Below are positions 38,369 to 47,748 of a stretch of 64,000 nucleotides of DNA, piece by piece (position 1 is the stretch's first letter; each line of letters starts with the position of its first letter). The DNA is taken from NCBI GenBank assembly GCA_017526745.1, contig JAFXQX010000031.1:1-64000 (forward strand), written 5' to 3'. The DNA is from Lachnospiraceae bacterium. Lineage in GTDB: Bacteria > Bacillota > Clostridia > Lachnospirales > Lachnospiraceae. A program made the translations under genes and the position numbers. The notes beneath the pieces are model-generated. The model had not been told where the DNA came from. It made no database searches and saw nothing but the letters and a program-made list of their open reading frames with translations.

Positions 38369-40270
38369 CTATACTTTGGGATTCCATAACATCGCGGGTT
38401 TACCGGCCTGCGTAAACTTAAGGAGCAGTGATGACGCTTCTCCGTAATATGCATCCGCCGACCCGATCGTCATATCATCCGCATTTGTCTCTCTGTCGGA
38501 AAAATGAGACCGTTCATATTCTTCATACACATCGGGATACAGTCTTTGAAGATCATCGGCAAAACCCTTCCATGTATGGTATATGACCTCGATCTTTTCA
38601 CTGTTATCGTCGAAAATTTTAAAAGTCTTCCGGATCTTTTCAATGGCCGCATCCTGATGTTCGGCAAAGCACGATATCCCGACATGGAACAGTATCTTTT
38701 TCTTTCCTTCGCGGGATGTTTTTTGTCCGGCCCCTGTATCCTCGGGGAGCACTCCGATCTTTCCTTCCCACACTTCCTTATAGCGTTCACCCGAAAAGGC
38801 GGTCAGGCACTCGATGTACCTTTGGCACAGTTCTTCGCTGTGAAGGACTATCTCGTCGCATCTTACAGCCATGGGTGTCGGGACATATTCTTTCATGAGC
38901 TTTCGTGCACGCTCATCGCCTTCCGCGAGCCGGTGAGGCTCAAACGGCGGCACATATACGAGCATGTCACACTTATCCTTAAGCGATGAAGAATAGTATA
39001 TCTTATCAACAGTTGTGATGAGATTGTACTCATCATACGGATAGTTGGTGACTATAACATCGGGATGTGTATCGACTATCGCCGGATCGCGGGTAAACTC
39101 AGCGCCGTCAAGGCCATCCAGATAGTAGCCGGCATCCTCTTTATCTTCTGCCGGAACGACTCCCGACATGTCGCTGGCTATATCATATTTGACCGCAGCC
39201 AGTATCGTTACCTTAAATCCGTCTTCAATGTATGCCTTTGCAAGGCTTCTCATATTCCTGTAAGCCTTGGCATCATACGTGATAAACACCGCTCGTTTTC
39301 CGGGCCTTGTGATATCGCGACCGTCATATGCGGTAAGGTCTTCGGCCCTGAACCTGTAGTGCGGCCACTCAAATCCGAAATGCTCGTGGAGCACATCGAC
39401 GTGATCCTCATAGTACGGATATTCATGAGCTCCTCCGCTCCTAATGCAGTTCATGAAAGAGGTGCCGTATTTCTTCTTAAGGACGGCCTCATATGCCGCC
39501 GGCACCGGAATGGTCATGTTTTCAAACGGAACCCTTACGGTCTCATAATACTCCTTCGGGAACACGTAATCCTTGTTACCCATCCATATCGGATAAAGCG
39601 TCAGATATTTTGCGTCCTTTTCATCCACTTCACCGAAGAGTTTTTCCAGAAGAGCCCTCAGTTGTGTCAGGATGTCACGATTTTTATCAAGCTTTACATG
39701 ACATACTTTTTCAATATCTGCCAGGTAATCCCTGATACTTTCCGGATCCGTTCCGAAATGAGCGATCTCATTTACCGCATCATAAACAAGGCGCACCCGC
39801 CTCTCGCGGTCTTTTTCATACTCCTCATTGTCAGTCAGATAATCAAGAGGAAATATATCGATACCCAATGCGATCGGAAGACCCGAGTATTTCTTCATAT
39901 ACTCCGCATCGAAGCGGTAATGATCGCTCGATACGATCCTCGAGAGCATCTGCTTAAAATCACGGTTCGACCTGTAATTTACGATCGAATAGTTATCGGG
40001 AAGATAAGATCCGACATTCTCGGTGAAGCGTATGTAATCACTCCTTTTCATGCAGATGTCAAGATCATCATCCCACGGTATGAAACCTCCGTGGCGGACA
40101 GCTCCGAGAAGTGTTCCCCACTCCGCGCAGTATGAAAGACCCGATCTTGCACAGGCCTCGTCAAGATCTGACAGAATAGCAAGCTGTGCGCCCCAGGATC
40201 TCTTCATCATTGAAGGGATCAGAAAATCACACCGTATTTCGTCTTCGTAAAAAGAATGCGAAAATGTCAT
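38369..40270 (-). CDS. LicD phosphotransferase fused to a CDP-glycerol-transferase-like domain
   Basis: This protein has 633 residues. Residues 20-310 match LicD: LSYCAEWGTLLGAVRHGGFIPWDDDLDICM holds the nucleotidyltransferase-like metal site, followed by LGIDIFPLDYL. LicD enzymes move phosphocholine or polyol phosphates from CDP donors to glycans. Residues 325-633 look like a GT-B/CDP-glycerol glycerophosphotransferase fold: KRAVFITYDAKAYRNMRSLAKAY, VTNYPYDEY, VYVPPFEPHRL, and SADAYYGEASSLLLKFTQAGKPAMLWNP at the C-terminus. The start (ATG 40270) overlaps the HerA-like gene's stop as ATGA and has no ribosome-binding site of its own, so it depends on coupling. It probably decorates a surface polymer with a polyol phosphate. 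Confidence 0.8.
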   Translation of the reverse strand: MTFSHSFYEDEIRCDFLIPSMMKRSWGAQLAILSDLDEACARSGLSYCAEWGTLLGAVRHGGFIPWDDDLDICMKRSDYIRFTENVGSYLPDNYSIVNYRSNRDFKQMLSRIVSSDHYRFDAEYMKKYSGLPIALGIDIFPLDYLTDNEEYEKDRERRVRLVYDAVNEIAHFGTDPESIRDYLADIEKVCHVKLDKNRDILTQLRALLEKLFGEVDEKDAKYLTLYPIWMGNKDYVFPKEYYETVRVPFENMTIPVPAAYEAVLKKKYGTSFMNCIRSGGAHEYPYYEDHVDVLHEHFGFEWPHYRFRAEDLTAYDGRDITRPGKRAVFITYDAKAYRNMRSLAKAYIEDGFKVTILAAVKYDIASDMSGVVPAEDKEDAGYYLDGLDGAEFTRDPAIVDTHPDVIVTNYPYDEYNLITTVDKIYYSSSLKDKCDMLVYVPPFEPHRLAEGDERARKLMKEYVPTPMAVRCDEIVLHSEELCQRYIECLTAFSGERYKEVWEGKIGVLPEDTGAGQKTSREGKKKILFHVGISCFAEHQDAAIEKIRKTFKIFDDNSEKIEVIYHTWKGFADDLQRLYPDVYEEYERSHFSDRETNADDMTIGSADAYYGEASSLLLKFTQAGKPAMLWNPKV

Positions 40271-41862
40271 CTGAAGAATGTACCCATAATGCTTCTTCCA
40301 AGCTGTGCGGCTATGTTTCCGCCTATCGTCTTGCCGAACTTTCCTCCGACCTTGCCGCCGATACTCTTACCGAACTCTCTTCCTATCGTTCCCGCAGCGG
40401 AACTTGCAACTGATCCTGCGGCACTTTTGACTTTTCTCTTTCTTGCAGCTTCGGCCTTTGCGGCTTCCTGTTCGGCCTTTGCCTGCGCTTTGGCTTCTTC
40501 GGCCTCGCGTTTTGCAGCTTCTTTTTCTTCGAGAGCTGCCTGTGCTGCCTCCTTGGCTGCGAGCTCTTCCTTGCTCTTTAGTCTTTCAAGGAATTCATAT
40601 GCCGAATCGGGATCAACGGGATCCTTGTATTTGATATAAAGGTTATCGGCTACATACAGATTCCTTCGCTCATCGTCGGAGATCGTTCCCATAAGCGATC
40701 TGGGAGGAAGTATCTTGCATCTTTCGACGATGGTCGGAACGCCTTCTTCATCAAGGACCGATACAAGCGCTTCACCGACTCCAAGCTCCATGATCGCGCT
40801 CTTTGTATCAAATTCCGGATTGGCACGGAATGAATCGGCTGCGGTCTTAACGGCACGTTCTTCTGCGGGTGTATATGCATGAAGAGCATGCTGGATCTTG
40901 TTTCCGAGCTGGGCTAATACCTCGTCGGGAATGTCCCTCGGATTCTGTGTACAGAAATATATCCCGACACCCTTACTTCTGATCAGCTTGATGATCTGCT
41001 CGAACTTCTGGCGAAGTACTTTCGACATGTCATCAAATATAATGTGTGCTTCATCAAAGAAGAATATCATCCTCGGTTTTTCGGGATCACCGACTTCCGG
41101 AAGTGTCTCGAACAGCTCCGACAGAAGATAAAGAAGGAATGCCGTGTACAGTGTCGGATCGGTAACGAGCGTCCTTGCGTCAAGAATATTTATCTTCCCG
41201 CGTCCGTCGAGGGATGTTGCAAAAAAGTCTGCGATCGACAGTCCGGGCTCGGTAAAGAACCTCTCGCCGCCCGCTGCCTCAAGGGCAACAACACCGCGGA
41301 TGATCGCGGCAACGCTCTGCTTGGTAACATTTCCGTACTGCTTGGACAGCTCGGCCGCATTGTCCGACGCATACTGAAGCATGGCCTTAAGGTCCTTGAT
41401 GTCGATAAGAAGGAGGCCTTCGTCATCCGCCATCTTGAACAGGCATGTAAGGATGTCGGCCTGCGTATCGTTAAGGTTCATAAGCTTTGCAAGAAGGATC
41501 GGACCCATCTCGGAAACCGTGGTGCGCAGCGGTATTCCGCCTTCGCCGTAAACATCCCAGAAGGCTGCCGGATATTCTTTGAACGAAAATCCCGCCTCAT
41601 CAAGGCCGAACCTCTTTATCCTTTCCTGCATGTCGGGATTATCTTCCCCCGCTCTTACAAGTCCTGAAAGGTCACCTTTGATATCAACGAGGAATACGGG
41701 AACTCCCGCATCGGAAAAGCTCTCGGCAAGAACCTTGAGCGTGACCGTCTTACCTGTTCCGGTCGCCCCGGCGATCAGTCCGTGCCTGTTCGCCATCTTC
41801 GGAAGGATCGATACTCTCTTATCCCCTGCATTTCCAACCCAAATACTGTTATCGATGAACAT
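40267..41862 (-). CDS. HerA/YjgR-type ATPase (DUF853)
   Basis: This FtsK/HerA superfamily ATPase has 531 residues. GLIAGATGTGKTVTLKVLAES is Walker A (about 27-47), VPVFLVDIKGDLSGLV follows, and RMIFFFDEAHIIFDD is Walker B. YFCTQNPRDIPDEVLAQLGNKIQHALHAYTP and the Ala/Glu/Lys-rich helical stretch near 430-490 are typical of DUF853 proteins. The C-terminus is basic and glycine-rich (GREFGKSIGGKVGGKFGKTIGG). The biological role is unclear. AAGGAGG precedes the ATG. It heads a minus-strand run with the LicD fusion, clostripain, pncB and MATE genes. Confidence 0.9.
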   Translation of the reverse strand: MFIDNSIWVGNAGDKRVSILPKMANRHGLIAGATGTGKTVTLKVLAESFSDAGVPVFLVDIKGDLSGLVRAGEDNPDMQERIKRFGLDEAGFSFKEYPAAFWDVYGEGGIPLRTTVSEMGPILLAKLMNLNDTQADILTCLFKMADDEGLLLIDIKDLKAMLQYASDNAAELSKQYGNVTKQSVAAIIRGVVALEAAGGERFFTEPGLSIADFFATSLDGRGKINILDARTLVTDPTLYTAFLLYLLSELFETLPEVGDPEKPRMIFFFDEAHIIFDDMSKVLRQKFEQIIKLIRSKGVGIYFCTQNPRDIPDEVLAQLGNKIQHALHAYTPAEERAVKTAADSFRANPEFDTKSAIMELGVGEALVSVLDEEGVPTIVERCKILPPRSLMGTISDDERRNLYVADNLYIKYKDPVDPDSAYEFLERLKSKEELAAKEAAQAALEEKEAAKREAEEAKAQAKAEQEAAKAEAARKRKVKSAAGSVASSAAGTIGREFGKSIGGKVGGKFGKTIGGNIAAQLGRSIMGTFFR

Positions 41863-41889
41863 ATGTGACCTCCTTGCTTTTGTGCGTAA

Positions 41890-41918
41890 TTTACTAAATA
41901 CACATTATCGTTTATTAT
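41890..41918 (+). promoter_or_regulatory. Promoter for the S66 peptidase gene
   Basis: TTTACT (41890-41895) and TATTAT (41913-41918) lie 17 bases apart in the AT-rich divergent gap. The coding start is at 41985 behind GGAGGATGAT. Confidence 0.55.
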
Positions 41919-41942
41919 ATCATAATCAAAGCCCTTTATTAT
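41914..41942 (-). promoter_or_regulatory. Possible promoter for the HerA-like operon
   Basis: On the minus strand TTGTGA and TATGAT with 17 bases between them lie in the same gap and overlap the plus-strand promoter, so the two may compete. The match is moderate. Confidence 0.4.
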
Positions 41943-41984
41943 CACAAAATAGGAGAAGGACAGATCTGATCTACGGAGGATGAT

Positions 41985-43067
41985 ATGAGATACCCTGCAT
42001 TTTTGGCTGAAGGCGGACGGATCGGGTTTATCGCACCGAGTTTCGGGTGCACGATAGAACCCTACCGGTCTGATTTTGAAGAATCCCTTGCCGTATTTAC
42101 CGAAAAGGGATATAAGATCTCAACCGGTCCTAACTGTTTTTGCGAAGACGGCATAGGCATAAGCAATACGCCGCAGAAGTGCGCGGATGAGGCAAATGAT
42201 TTTCTGGTAAATGACAGGTCGGATATTGTCATATCATGCGGCGGCGGGGAACTTATGTGTGAGATCCTGCCGTATATCGACTTCGAGAAGATCGCAGCAG
42301 CTCCTCCGAAATGGTTCATGGGTTATTCGGATAACACTAACCTGACATTTCTTCTGAACACTTTGTGTGATACGGCATCGATATATTCCGTATGTGCATC
42401 AAAGTTTACGAAGAAGCGGCACAAATGTGTTGATGATGCATTTGATATCCTGTGCGGAAAAAAGCTGTCCGTAACAAATTACGATAAGTGGTATAAGGAG
42501 ATCGCGCCCGGGGCGGCAGATACCAGAGAAGGCGGACCGGCGGACGGTTATGATGAGCTGTATACGAATGAGAAGACCGGAGATACATTTGCCGTGATCC
42601 CGTATAAACAGTATATATACTGCGGCGGAAAAAAGGCGGAATCGGCAAAGCTGTCCGGAAGGCTTACCGGCGGATGCATGGACTGTCTCGTAACGCTTGC
42701 CGGAACGAAGTTTGACAGGGTGTCTGAATTTGCAAAAAGATACAAGGACGACGGGATCATATGGTTTCTCGAGTCGTGTGATCTGTCCGTGATGTCGATA
42801 AGACGTGCGCTGTGGCAGATGGAAAATGCCGGATGGTTTGAGCATGCGAAGGGATTCCTGATAGGACGTCCCTTAAGATTTGACGATACATTCGGGGATT
42901 TTGACCACTATGATGCGGTACTCGGGATCCTGTCAAAATACAATGTGCCCATAGTCATGGATCTTGATATCGGGCATCAGTTCCCGCAGATGCCCATGAT
43001 CTCGGGTGCTTATGCAGACATTTCGGCTTCCGGCAACTCGATCACCGTCGATTTCACATTAAAGTGA
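41985..43067 (+). CDS. S66 family peptidase (LD-carboxypeptidase/MccF-like)
   Basis: This cytoplasmic protein has 360 residues. GGRIGFIAPSFGCTIEPYRSDFEESLAVFTEKGYKI is the family N-terminus. WFMGYSDNTNLTFLL carries the nucleophilic Ser, IIWFLESCDLSVMSIRRAL the catalytic Glu, and MDLDIGHQFPQMPMISGAYADI the His. Members either trim L,D-linkages in muropeptides during recycling or, like MccF, cleave peptide-nucleotide antibiotics. The MccF-type loop (NCFCEDGIGISNTPQKCADEAN with YSDNT) slightly favours the MccF branch. It is the only plus-strand gene for many kilobases and has its own promoter. Confidence 0.88.
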   Translation: MRYPAFLAEGGRIGFIAPSFGCTIEPYRSDFEESLAVFTEKGYKISTGPNCFCEDGIGISNTPQKCADEANDFLVNDRSDIVISCGGGELMCEILPYIDFEKIAAAPPKWFMGYSDNTNLTFLLNTLCDTASIYSVCASKFTKKRHKCVDDAFDILCGKKLSVTNYDKWYKEIAPGAADTREGGPADGYDELYTNEKTGDTFAVIPYKQYIYCGGKKAESAKLSGRLTGGCMDCLVTLAGTKFDRVSEFAKRYKDDGIIWFLESCDLSVMSIRRALWQMENAGWFEHAKGFLIGRPLRFDDTFGDFDHYDAVLGILSKYNVPIVMDLDIGHQFPQMPMISGAYADISASGNSITVDFTLK

Positions 43068-43085
43068 TCCGGTCTGCAAAAAAGA

Positions 43086-43922
43086 TCACAATCCGTGTAC
43101 CTTGGCATAGTAGAACATGTACTGCTGCATGATCCCGGCATACCGGCCGTAACGCGGGAAAGGATCGCGCCCGGCATACTTTTCTTCGATAACCTTTTTG
43201 ATCCATGTATCAACAGGTGCACGGCCTGTCCTGTGATATGCGAACAGTTCCACACAGTTGGCGACCTTGTCACCGACGCCGGCAAACGATTTTAACTCCT
43301 CAAACAGTTCTTCATCAGAGAGCATATCGAGTGCTTCGAGATCGACTTCGCGAAGTGCCACTCGCTCTGCTGCCTTTTGTATATACGGGGCCCTGTAACC
43401 GAGTCCGCACGAAGAAAGCTCATCTGCCGTGGCGCCCAGCATATCGGAAGGTGCCGGAAAGAATCCGTCATGTCCGTACAGGGCTACGATTTTTTCGATA
43501 CAAGTTCTTATAGCCGGAATGCTCTTTCGCTGGGATATGATGAAGCTGATCAGCATCTCAAATCTGTCCTGTCGAAGTATCCTAATACCCCTTCCGGCCC
43601 CGGCACATATCCGGAGAAAATCATCCCCGTCCGGAATACTCTCCCTGATCTTACGGTAGTTATTATCAAGGTCAAAATACCGGTGCCAGAAGCTGTCCCA
43701 CTCTTTTTTTGAACATGAGACAGAAAGGACGGAAGCCCGGTCCCATCCTTTCTTTTCTTTATCCCCGGATACATACGTCTCATCAGTGATATCCACCAGG
43801 TGGCTGCCGCTTATGAATCTGTATGTGCCGCTTCCCGTCCTGTGCGGTCTGAAACACTGTCCGGAATCTATTATCTTATCAAGATCAAGATCGTCGTTTA
43901 TCTTTAATGTGTATCCGCTCAT
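43086..43922 (-). CDS. OGG1-like 8-oxoguanine DNA glycosylase
   Basis: This protein has 278 residues. An N-terminal TBP-like domain (IIDSGQCFRPHRTGSGTYRFISG) precedes the HhH-GPD domain: FEMLISFIISQRKSIPAIRTCIEKI, LGYRAPYIQKAA and KSFAGVGDKVANCVELFAYHRTGRAPVDTWIKKVI. The Lys in GVGDKVANC and the Asp in PVDTW are the two catalytic residues of bifunctional OGG1 enzymes, so it should excise 8-oxoguanine and nick the strand. It converges with the S66 peptidase gene, 18 bases away. Confidence 0.9.
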   Translation of the reverse strand: MSGYTLKINDDLDLDKIIDSGQCFRPHRTGSGTYRFISGSHLVDITDETYVSGDKEKKGWDRASVLSVSCSKKEWDSFWHRYFDLDNNYRKIRESIPDGDDFLRICAGAGRGIRILRQDRFEMLISFIISQRKSIPAIRTCIEKIVALYGHDGFFPAPSDMLGATADELSSCGLGYRAPYIQKAAERVALREVDLEALDMLSDEELFEELKSFAGVGDKVANCVELFAYHRTGRAPVDTWIKKVIEEKYAGRDPFPRYGRYAGIMQQYMFYYAKVHGL

Positions 43923-43952
43923 ACTCCGGATCCTTCATTCTTCCGAACCTTT

Positions 43953-46289
43953 CTACAGTTTCGACTCCATATCATCAAGCGATGCATAACCGTACATGAT
44001 CGCCGAATTTGTTATGGTCTCTTTGGCGATATTACGTCCCGCCTTTGCCATAGCCGCAACGAATCTTCCGTACAGCGAAAGCGTCATATCCGAATATGTC
44101 GATATCTCTCCGCGAAGATAAGTCTCATACGATGTGTTATACGGCGTATCCTCAGATGTATGGACAGACCTTGCCTCGCCCGCTGCCTTCGGATATTCCT
44201 TCGCAAACTCTTCCATCATGCCGACCTGTATTCCCACGATCGCCTCGATTATCTGTTTCTTATCATCCGTTATCGCAGGAAGCGTGTCCTTGATCTTTTC
44301 GTACTCTTCGGGGCAGGTTGTCTCTTCCATCCGTCCGTATTTTTCGGTTATAAGGTTCCAGCCCCTTTCGTTTGCTGTCTCAAAATCCGCGATAAAGCTT
44401 GAAAGCATTTCCTCATCCCAGAGCATGTACTGGCTCTTTCTCATAATGGAGAAAGTATCCCAGTCATCCTGACAGCTCGCCCGGCCTCCCTGATTATCGA
44501 CCTTGTCAAAAGCCTTCCACTCAAGGGCGACTATACGGTCAATGAGCTTGTCCTTTGACATGACCTGCTCCTCTTTCTGACGGATCCCGGTCAGTATCTC
44601 GCCGACATGGTGATCGAGATAGTTGTCACTTCCTCCGGCAACACCAAGGGCATTCAGCCTGTATAAGATATCCGTGCAAATATCTTCAATAAGAGCCTGC
44701 GCTTTATTATTGTCATCTTCGCCCTTAAGCAGGGACAGCGAATCAAGCTTTGCGGGAATATCTCCCGTATCGGGCAGATCCTCAAGGCCCTTTCTCATCC
44801 ACTTAAGGTAAGGCGCATACTGCCTGTTCAGAAGATACATCATCTTCATGGCATTCCTTATAAAATCACTCAGGTAGATGCCTGCCGTAAGCGCATCACC
44901 TCTTTGCATCATGCGGGGATAATTGTACTGTCCGGTCTGGGACATGAGAGCCGCCGTCTGCGCGATCTTTTTCCTGTATACGCTGTCGGGATAATAATCC
45001 TTAAGCTTGTTCCTGATGAACGAAAATCCTCCGAGACCATCAGTAAAGACTTTGCCGTTTGTAAGATGCGCCAGACCGGACTCATCGATGCAAAGCCACT
45101 CCTCTTCAGACTTGGGAGCACGTTTTAATCCGATAAACTTTTTGCAGAACTTCCCGACATCAAACACTCCGACCCGCTTTCCGGCCTTTGCTGTCTCAAG
45201 TCTTGTATAACCCATGAACTCTTTCGGAAGCTTATCATATTCCTTCTGAAGCTTTTTCCCTATCTTCTTGAAGTCATCCTTGGCAAGCCACATGCAAAAT
45301 CCCGGTCCGAAATCATGATCACGGCTGATATCATCATCAAACCCGAAGCACTCGCTTCCCTCTCCGACAAGGCCGACTGCGATCCTGTCCTCATATTCGC
45401 AAAACTTTTCATGTATCATCGGTTTTCCGTACTGCTCATAGTACAGTTCGGACAGTTCCAATCCTGTCATATCCGATCCTCTGTGTTTGTCATCTTCGTT
45501 CATTTTCGCACGGGCCGCTTCCATGTTCTGCTTTACTATCTCATACGCCTTGCTCTTTCCGACACATCTTTCTATCTGCACGAGCGCTTTTTCGTAATAC
45601 TCCACGCTCGCCCGATAGTCTTTCCTTATGTATTTGATCTCGGCCATTGCGGAAAGTGCCGCACTGTAATGGTAGTCAGGCTGCTCATCTTCTTCAAACA
45701 GAGTAAATGCCTTCTCAAGACTCTCTTCTGCCTCATCATATCTGTCCAGTTTGATAAATGTCGTTGCAAGATTTGCATATGTTGTCGCCTGTTCTATGCG
45801 GCATTCGGGATAACGAAGTGATATCCCGAGAGCTCTTTCGAGACAGTCTGCTGCGCTTTCATAGTCCCCCATCTCCTGGAACAGGAGCGCCATGTTGTTA
45901 AGAAGCGAGGCATAGAGCATGGAATCGGCGGGAACGTTTTCGTCATAGTATGATTTTACCTGCTGGTACAGGGCGTTTGATTCCTTCAGAAGTCCCGCTG
46001 CCCGGTATGCGTTTGCAACATTAAGAAGCGATGTTGCGTGTGCCTGTGAGCCCTTAAGAGAACTACCCTCGAGAATGTCCATGAGCTTGTCGGCAAATGT
46101 CCGCATCTTGTCGAACTCGCTCGTCTCCCGGTAATGCCCGATAAGCTCGTTTAGAAGCTGGATCATGGCATATTCGTCACCTTCCCTTGCAGCCACAGAG
46201 AGCTTGTCGAGGATATACTCCTCGACAAGCTCTACTTCGTTTGCACCATATAATCTGTCTATTTCGGCAAATACTTCTTCTGTTTTCAT
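43953..46289 (-). CDS. TPR protein with DUF4037 and DUF4125 domains
   Basis: This protein has 778 residues and no signal or membrane segment. Residues 1-270 hold about six tetratricopeptide repeats (LLNVANAYRAAGLLKESNALY, LNNMALLFQEMGDYESAADCLERAL, YANLATTFIKLDRYDEAEESLEKAF, LSAMAEIKYIRKDYRASVEYYEKAL). Residues 290-560 match DUF4037, with IAVGLVGEGSECFGFDDDISRDHDFGPGF resembling a nucleotidyltransferase core. The last 190 match DUF4125 (LEWKAFDKVDNQGGRASCQDDWDTFSIMR...). The domain set recurs in gut Clostridia with unknown function. It lies 19 bases after metK, so it may share control by the SAM riboswitch. Confidence 0.8.
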   Translation of the reverse strand: MKTEEVFAEIDRLYGANEVELVEEYILDKLSVAAREGDEYAMIQLLNELIGHYRETSEFDKMRTFADKLMDILEGSSLKGSQAHATSLLNVANAYRAAGLLKESNALYQQVKSYYDENVPADSMLYASLLNNMALLFQEMGDYESAADCLERALGISLRYPECRIEQATTYANLATTFIKLDRYDEAEESLEKAFTLFEEDEQPDYHYSAALSAMAEIKYIRKDYRASVEYYEKALVQIERCVGKSKAYEIVKQNMEAARAKMNEDDKHRGSDMTGLELSELYYEQYGKPMIHEKFCEYEDRIAVGLVGEGSECFGFDDDISRDHDFGPGFCMWLAKDDFKKIGKKLQKEYDKLPKEFMGYTRLETAKAGKRVGVFDVGKFCKKFIGLKRAPKSEEEWLCIDESGLAHLTNGKVFTDGLGGFSFIRNKLKDYYPDSVYRKKIAQTAALMSQTGQYNYPRMMQRGDALTAGIYLSDFIRNAMKMMYLLNRQYAPYLKWMRKGLEDLPDTGDIPAKLDSLSLLKGEDDNNKAQALIEDICTDILYRLNALGVAGGSDNYLDHHVGEILTGIRQKEEQVMSKDKLIDRIVALEWKAFDKVDNQGGRASCQDDWDTFSIMRKSQYMLWDEEMLSSFIADFETANERGWNLITEKYGRMEETTCPEEYEKIKDTLPAITDDKKQIIEAIVGIQVGMMEEFAKEYPKAAGEARSVHTSEDTPYNTSYETYLRGEISTYSDMTLSLYGRFVAAMAKAGRNIAKETITNSAIMYGYASLDDMESKL

Positions 46290-46308
46290 GAATGCTCTTC
46301 CTGATCTC

Positions 46309-47490
46309 TTACAGATATTTCTTCAATACGTCAACCTTATCGAGTGCTTCCCAGGGAAGATCAAGGTCGTTCCTTCCGAAGTGTCCGTATGCTGCAGTCT
46401 GCTTGTAGATCGGGCGGCGAAGGTTGAGCATCTTGATGATGCCGGCCGGACGAAGGTCGAAGTTCTCTCTTACGATCGAAACAAGCTTTTCGTCGGATAC
46501 TTTTCCGGTACCGAATGTATCTACCATGATCGATGTAGGCTGTGCAACACCGATAGCATATGAGAGCTGTATCTCGCACTTGTCTGCAAGGCCTGCCGCA
46601 ACGATGTTCTTGGCAACATATCTTGCAGCATATGCTCCTGAACGGTCAACCTTTGTGCAGTCCTTTCCGGAGAATGCTCCGCCGCCGTGTCTTGCATATC
46701 CGCCGTATGTGTCAACGATGATCTTTCTTCCCGTAAGACCCGCATCACCGTGAGGTCCGCCGATAACAAAACGTCCCGTGGGGTTGATGAAGAACTTGGT
46801 CTTGTCGTCGATCAGCTCCTTGGGAAGAACGGGATCGAACACATACTTTTTGATATCCTCGTGGATCTGTTCCTGTGTCACATCATCGTCATGCTGTGTG
46901 GACAGAACAACCGCTTCCAATCTGAGGGGCTTGCCGTTCTCATCGTACTCTACAGATACCTGGCTCTTTCCGTCGGGACGAAGATACTTGAGAGTTCCGT
47001 CCTTACGGACCTTTGTAAGCTGAAGTGCAAGCTTGTGAGCAAGTGAGATGGGATAAGGCATGTATTCCTCAGTCTCGTTTGTGGCATATCCGAACATCAT
47101 ACCCTGATCGCCGGCACCCGTATCAAGATCATCCTTAAGGTCTCCCGCCTTGGCTTCAAGTGCCTTGTCGACACCCATTGCGATATCTGCCGACTGTTCG
47201 TCGATCGCAACGAACACCGCACATGTGTTACCGTCGAATCCGTACTCACTCTTGGTGTATCCAATCTCCTTAACGGTGTCTCTTACGACCTTCTGCATAT
47301 CAACATAAGCATTTGTCGTGATCTCACCCGTGATCAGAACGAAGCCCGTGCAGCAAGCCGTCTCGCAGGCAACACGGCTCATCGGATCCTGTTCCATGCA
47401 TGCATCAAGGATCGCATCCGAGATGGCATCGCAGACTTTGTCGGGATGTCCTTCAGTTACAGATTCGGAAGTAAACAGGTATTTCTCCAT
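46309..47490 (-). CDS. metK: S-adenosylmethionine synthetase
   Basis: This protein of about 393 residues makes SAM from methionine and [88 protein letters not shown] and [23 protein letters not shown] are all signature motifs. The ATG at 47490 is chosen because AAAGGATGG precedes it and the protein then begins [11 protein letters not shown]; an in-frame start at 47514 would add 8 residues. Upstream lie a promoter, a SAM-I riboswitch and a terminator, so the gene is shut off when SAM is plentiful. Confidence 0.98.
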   Translation of the reverse strand: MEKYLFTSESVTEGHPDKVCDAISDAILDACMEQDPMSRVACETACCTGFVLITGEITTNAYVDMQKVVRDTVKEIGYTKSEYGFDGNTCAVFVAIDEQSADIAMGVDKALEAKAGDLKDDLDTGAGDQGMMFGYATNETEEYMPYPISLAHKLALQLTKVRKDGTLKYLRPDGKSQVSVEYDENGKPLRLEAVVLSTQHDDDVTQEQIHEDIKKYVFDPVLPKELIDDKTKFFINPTGRFVIGGPHGDAGLTGRKIIVDTYGGYARHGGGAFSGKDCTKVDRSGAYAARYVAKNIVAAGLADKCEIQLSYAIGVAQPTSIMVDTFGTGKVSDEKLVSIVRENFDLRPAGIIKMLNLRRPIYKQTAAYGHFGRNDLDLPWEALDKVDVLKKYL

Positions 47491-47525
47491 AATCCATCCT
47501 TTCCGTACCGGCATGCGGTACTAAA

Positions 47526-47557
47526 CAAAAAACCCGCTCATCATAGGAATAAGCGGA
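47526..47557 (-). terminator. Expression-platform terminator of the metK SAM riboswitch
   Basis: On the minus strand CCGCT...AGCGG forms a short stem (longer if loop pairs are counted) followed by G and six to seven T residues, ending 36 bases before the metK start. It sits 19 bases after the aptamer. Confidence 0.85.
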
Positions 47558-47575
47558 TTAATGATCATACAAATC

Positions 47576-47671
47576 CTCTTATTGTTCGATCGCTCGCTCA
47601 GGTTGGCACCTTCCTTCCGGGGTTGCCGTGGCTTCACAGATCCTATGTATCTCCACCACTCTGAATAAGAG
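47576..47671 (-). promoter_or_regulatory. SAM-I (S-box) riboswitch
   Basis: On the minus strand the aptamer runs from CTCTTATT to AATAAGAG, which pair as P1. Between them are the S-box core elements CAGAGTGGTGGAG, GTGAAGCCACGGCAACC and AAGGTGCCAACCTG. The layout, with aptamer, terminator and then metK, is that of a transcriptional OFF switch responding to SAM. Confidence 0.97.
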
Positions 47672-47693
47672 AACAACTATTTAATTCCCGTAT

Positions 47694-47722
47694 AGCATAA
47701 ACGATGTATACGGATTCGTCAA
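47694..47722 (-). promoter_or_regulatory. Promoter of the SAM riboswitch-metK transcript
   Basis: TTGACG (47717-47722) and TATGCT (47694-47699) on the minus strand are spaced by 17 bases. The S-box aptamer begins 22 bases after the -10 box. Confidence 0.82.
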
Positions 47723-47748
47723 CATTATTTTCGGTTCCGATCCCCAAT

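Noticed and set aside
39065-40135. Plus-strand open frame of 356 codons opposite the LicD fusion
   Set aside because: LicD motifs are certain on the minus strand; the antisense frame results from codon bias.
43063-43090. GTGATC...GATCAC inverted repeat between the convergent S66 peptidase and OGG1-like genes
   Set aside because: The stem is only 6 bases with a 14-base loop and lacks a T run, so it is too weak to call a terminator.
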